From contig CAZUEM010000161.1 in assembly GCA_964619155.1 (NCBI GenBank), positions 1-7,853 on the forward strand: 7,853 bases of DNA. Reading direction: 5' to 3'. The notes below the pieces were generated by a model. It saw only the letters and a list, made by a program, of their open reading frames with translations. It did no database searches and was not told the origin of the DNA. The position numbers and the translations under genes were made by a program. Source of the DNA: CAIXRL01 sp964619155 (GTDB lineage Bacteria; Eisenbacteria; RBG-16-71-46). Of this stretch, positions 6,731-7,853 are shown piece by piece; position 1 is the stretch's first letter; the number at the start of each line of letters is the position of its first letter.

Positions 6731-7795
6731 CTGCGCCATCATGACGAGGCCGATGCCGCCGAACACCACGTCGCCCATCCACGCCGCGACGTACGGGGGC
6801 AGCGCGCCGTAGTGCCCGAGCGCCTGCCCGGCGCGCAGGACGCCGTAGTAGACGAACGAGATGGCCACCGACAGGCCGAAGCCGAGCGCCGCGCTCTGCA
6901 TGCGCAGCCGCGTCGCCATCGCCCCGCCGATCAGCACGACGACCAGGCAGACGAGCGGGAAGGCGAGCTTGAGGTGCAGGTCCACGAGGTAGTTCGAGAC
7001 CCGCGCCCCGCTCGCGCGCAGCCGGCCGACGTACTCGCGCAGTTCGAGGAAATTCATCTGGTCCGGCCGCGGCGCGACCTTGGCGAAGTCCTCGGGGCGC
7101 TCGGCGAGGCCGTTCACGGCGAGCCGCTGGAACGGCTCGGCCTTCTCGCGCCCGTTCACGAACGTCCGCGTGAAGCCCGAGACGAACACCCAGCGCGAGC
7201 CGTCCCAGCTCGCCTCGGCGGCGTCGATGCGGCGCATCAGTTCGCCGGCGCGGAACTCCTGCAGCGCCACCTCGTGCATGCGGTACTCGGGGACGACGTA
7301 GAGCCGCGCGAACCAGATGCGCCCGCCCTGGCCGAGGTAGGTGAGGTTCGGCCGCTCGACGCCGCGCGTGTCGGCGATGCGCTGGATGCCGCGGTTGTAG
7401 ATGTCGTCGCGCACGCGGGTCGCGGGTGGCACGACCAGTTCGCCGAGCAGCAGCGAGAGCCCGACGCAGGCCACCGCGACTCCGAAGACGGGCGCCATGA
7501 TGCGCACGAGCGAGAGCCCCGAGGCGCGCATCGCGGTCAGCTCGCCGAACTTGTTGAGCTGGCCGAGCGCGAGGAAGGTGGCGAGCAGCAGCGCCACGGG
7601 CAGCACCTTGACGACGATGTCCGGCGCGAGGTTCACGTAGTAGGCGAGCACGAGCGAGAACGGCGCGCGGTGGTCGAGGAACACGTCGATCTTCTCGATC
7701 ACGTCCACGACCACGAAGATGACGATGAAGCCGAGCAGGCCGAGCAGCAGGTAGCCCGCGAACTCCCGCAGCAGGTAGCGGTCGAGGATCCTCAC
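6716..7795 (-). CDS. lptG: LPS export ABC transporter permease, LptG/LptF family
   Basis: Inner-membrane subunit of the LptB2FG transporter, which extracts lipopolysaccharide from the inner membrane and passes it to the periplasmic Lpt bridge. The 359 aa match the family. Layout: ILDRYLLREF at the N-terminus (residues 3-12), TM1 about 13-31, TM2 about 60-79, the conserved cytoplasmic stretch LNKFGELTAMRASGLSLVRI (80-99), TM3 about 100-118, a periplasmic beta-rich (jelly-roll) domain about 125-265, then TM4 about 271-293, TM5 about 302-322 and TM6 about 334-353. LDRYLLREF followed by VVVDVIEKIDVFL reads more like LptG than LptF, but the two are paralogues. The start is GTG (7795-7793), backed by GAGG at 7806-7803 with a 7-base spacer. 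Its first bases overlap the stop of a gene further right, as in lptF-lptG pairs. The stop is 7 bases from the comB stop, tail to tail. Confidence 0.93.
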   Translation of the reverse strand: MRILDRYLLREFAGYLLLGLLGFIVIFVVVDVIEKIDVFLDHRAPFSLVLAYYVNLAPDIVVKVLPVALLLATFLALGQLNKFGELTAMRASGLSLVRIMAPVFGVAVACVGLSLLLGELVVPPATRVRDDIYNRGIQRIADTRGVERPNLTYLGQGGRIWFARLYVVPEYRMHEVALQEFRAGELMRRIDAAEASWDGSRWVFVSGFTRTFVNGREKAEPFQRLAVNGLAERPEDFAKVAPRPDQMNFLELREYVGRLRASGARVSNYLVDLHLKLAFPLVCLVVVLIGGAMATRLRMQSAALGFGLSVAISFVYYGVLRAGQALGHYGALPPYVAAWMGDVVFGGIGLVMMAQAQRR

Positions 7796-7853
7796 GCGGC
7801 CGCCTCGGGCGCGCCCGGCGCGCCGGGCGCGGCGGCCGCCCCGGCCGGCCGCC
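7792..7853 (-). CDS. C-terminal end of an upstream - strand gene, possibly lptF (partial)
   Basis: The - strand frame ending in the TGA at 7794-7792 is open to the right edge and encodes an Ala/Pro/Gly-rich tail ending APGAPGAPEAAA. Its stop shares a GTGA tetranucleotide with the GTG start of the permease gene, the classic arrangement for translational coupling. In most diderms lptF and lptG are neighbours, which makes lptF the natural candidate, but the visible tail is low-complexity and carries no family signature. An open frame this short is not strong evidence by itself in GC-rich DNA. Confidence 0.4.
   Translation of the reverse strand, partial: RPAGAAAAPGAPGAPEAAA
7803..7806 (-). promoter_or_regulatory. 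Shine-Dalgarno fixing the GTG start of the permease gene
   Basis: On the - strand GAGG precedes the GTG at 7795-7793 by 7 bases, an optimal spacing. It lies inside the end of the preceding - strand frame, consistent with coupled translation across the GTGA overlap. Confidence 0.5.

Overview
The window is an ordinary-looking, densely coded chromosomal segment from a very GC-rich (by eye around 70% or more) bacterium. The permease encoded on the right (LptF/LptG family, lipopolysaccharide export) points to a diderm (Gram-negative-type) cell. A PilT/PilU-family ATPase implies type IV pili. The phylum cannot be fixed from the sequence; the base composition and gene mix would fit GC-rich environmental lineages such as Candidatus Eisenbacteria, Gemmatimonadota or myxobacteria-like groups, but this is only a guess. 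No rRNA, tRNA, CRISPR array, insertion sequence or phage gene is visible.

Layout. Six co-directional genes fill the + strand from the left edge to 6708: (1) the 3' part of a secreted trypsin-like/PDZ protein of the HtrA/Deg family (1-1184); (2) aroB, 3-dehydroquinate synthase (1210-2313); (3) aroQ, type II 3-dehydroquinate dehydratase (2336-2782); (4) accB, biotin carboxyl carrier protein (2766-3320, overlapping aroQ); (5) a PilT/PilU-type pilus ATPase (3373-4560); (6) accC, biotin carboxylase (4586-5953). A seventh + strand gene, a ComB-family 2-phosphosulfolactate phosphatase (5959-6708), follows accC after 5 bases. On the - strand a complete LptG/LptF-type permease (7795-6716) converges on comB with only 7 bases between the stop codons, and its GTG start overlaps the stop of a further - strand gene that leaves the window on the right. 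No gap exceeds about 60 bases.

How the genes fit together. aroB and aroQ carry out steps 2 and 3 of the shikimate pathway. accB and accC encode the carrier and biotin carboxylase parts of acetyl-CoA carboxylase, the first committed step of fatty acid synthesis. The aroQ-accB-accC neighbourhood is common in bacteria, but here a pilus ATPase gene lies between accB and accC, and the efp/pepP genes often found there are absent. The tight spacing suggests one transcript, probably with an extra promoter inside the 3' end of aroB.

The points most worth a second look are: the HtrA-like protein keeps the catalytic Ser but has lost the His and Asp of the triad, so it is probably a pseudoprotease; the insertion of the pilus ATPase between accB and accC; a Walker B-region substitution in that ATPase; the ComB homologue in a bacterial acc cluster; and two candidate promoters, one of which would make aroB nearly leaderless. 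I found no clearly undescribed multi-gene system.
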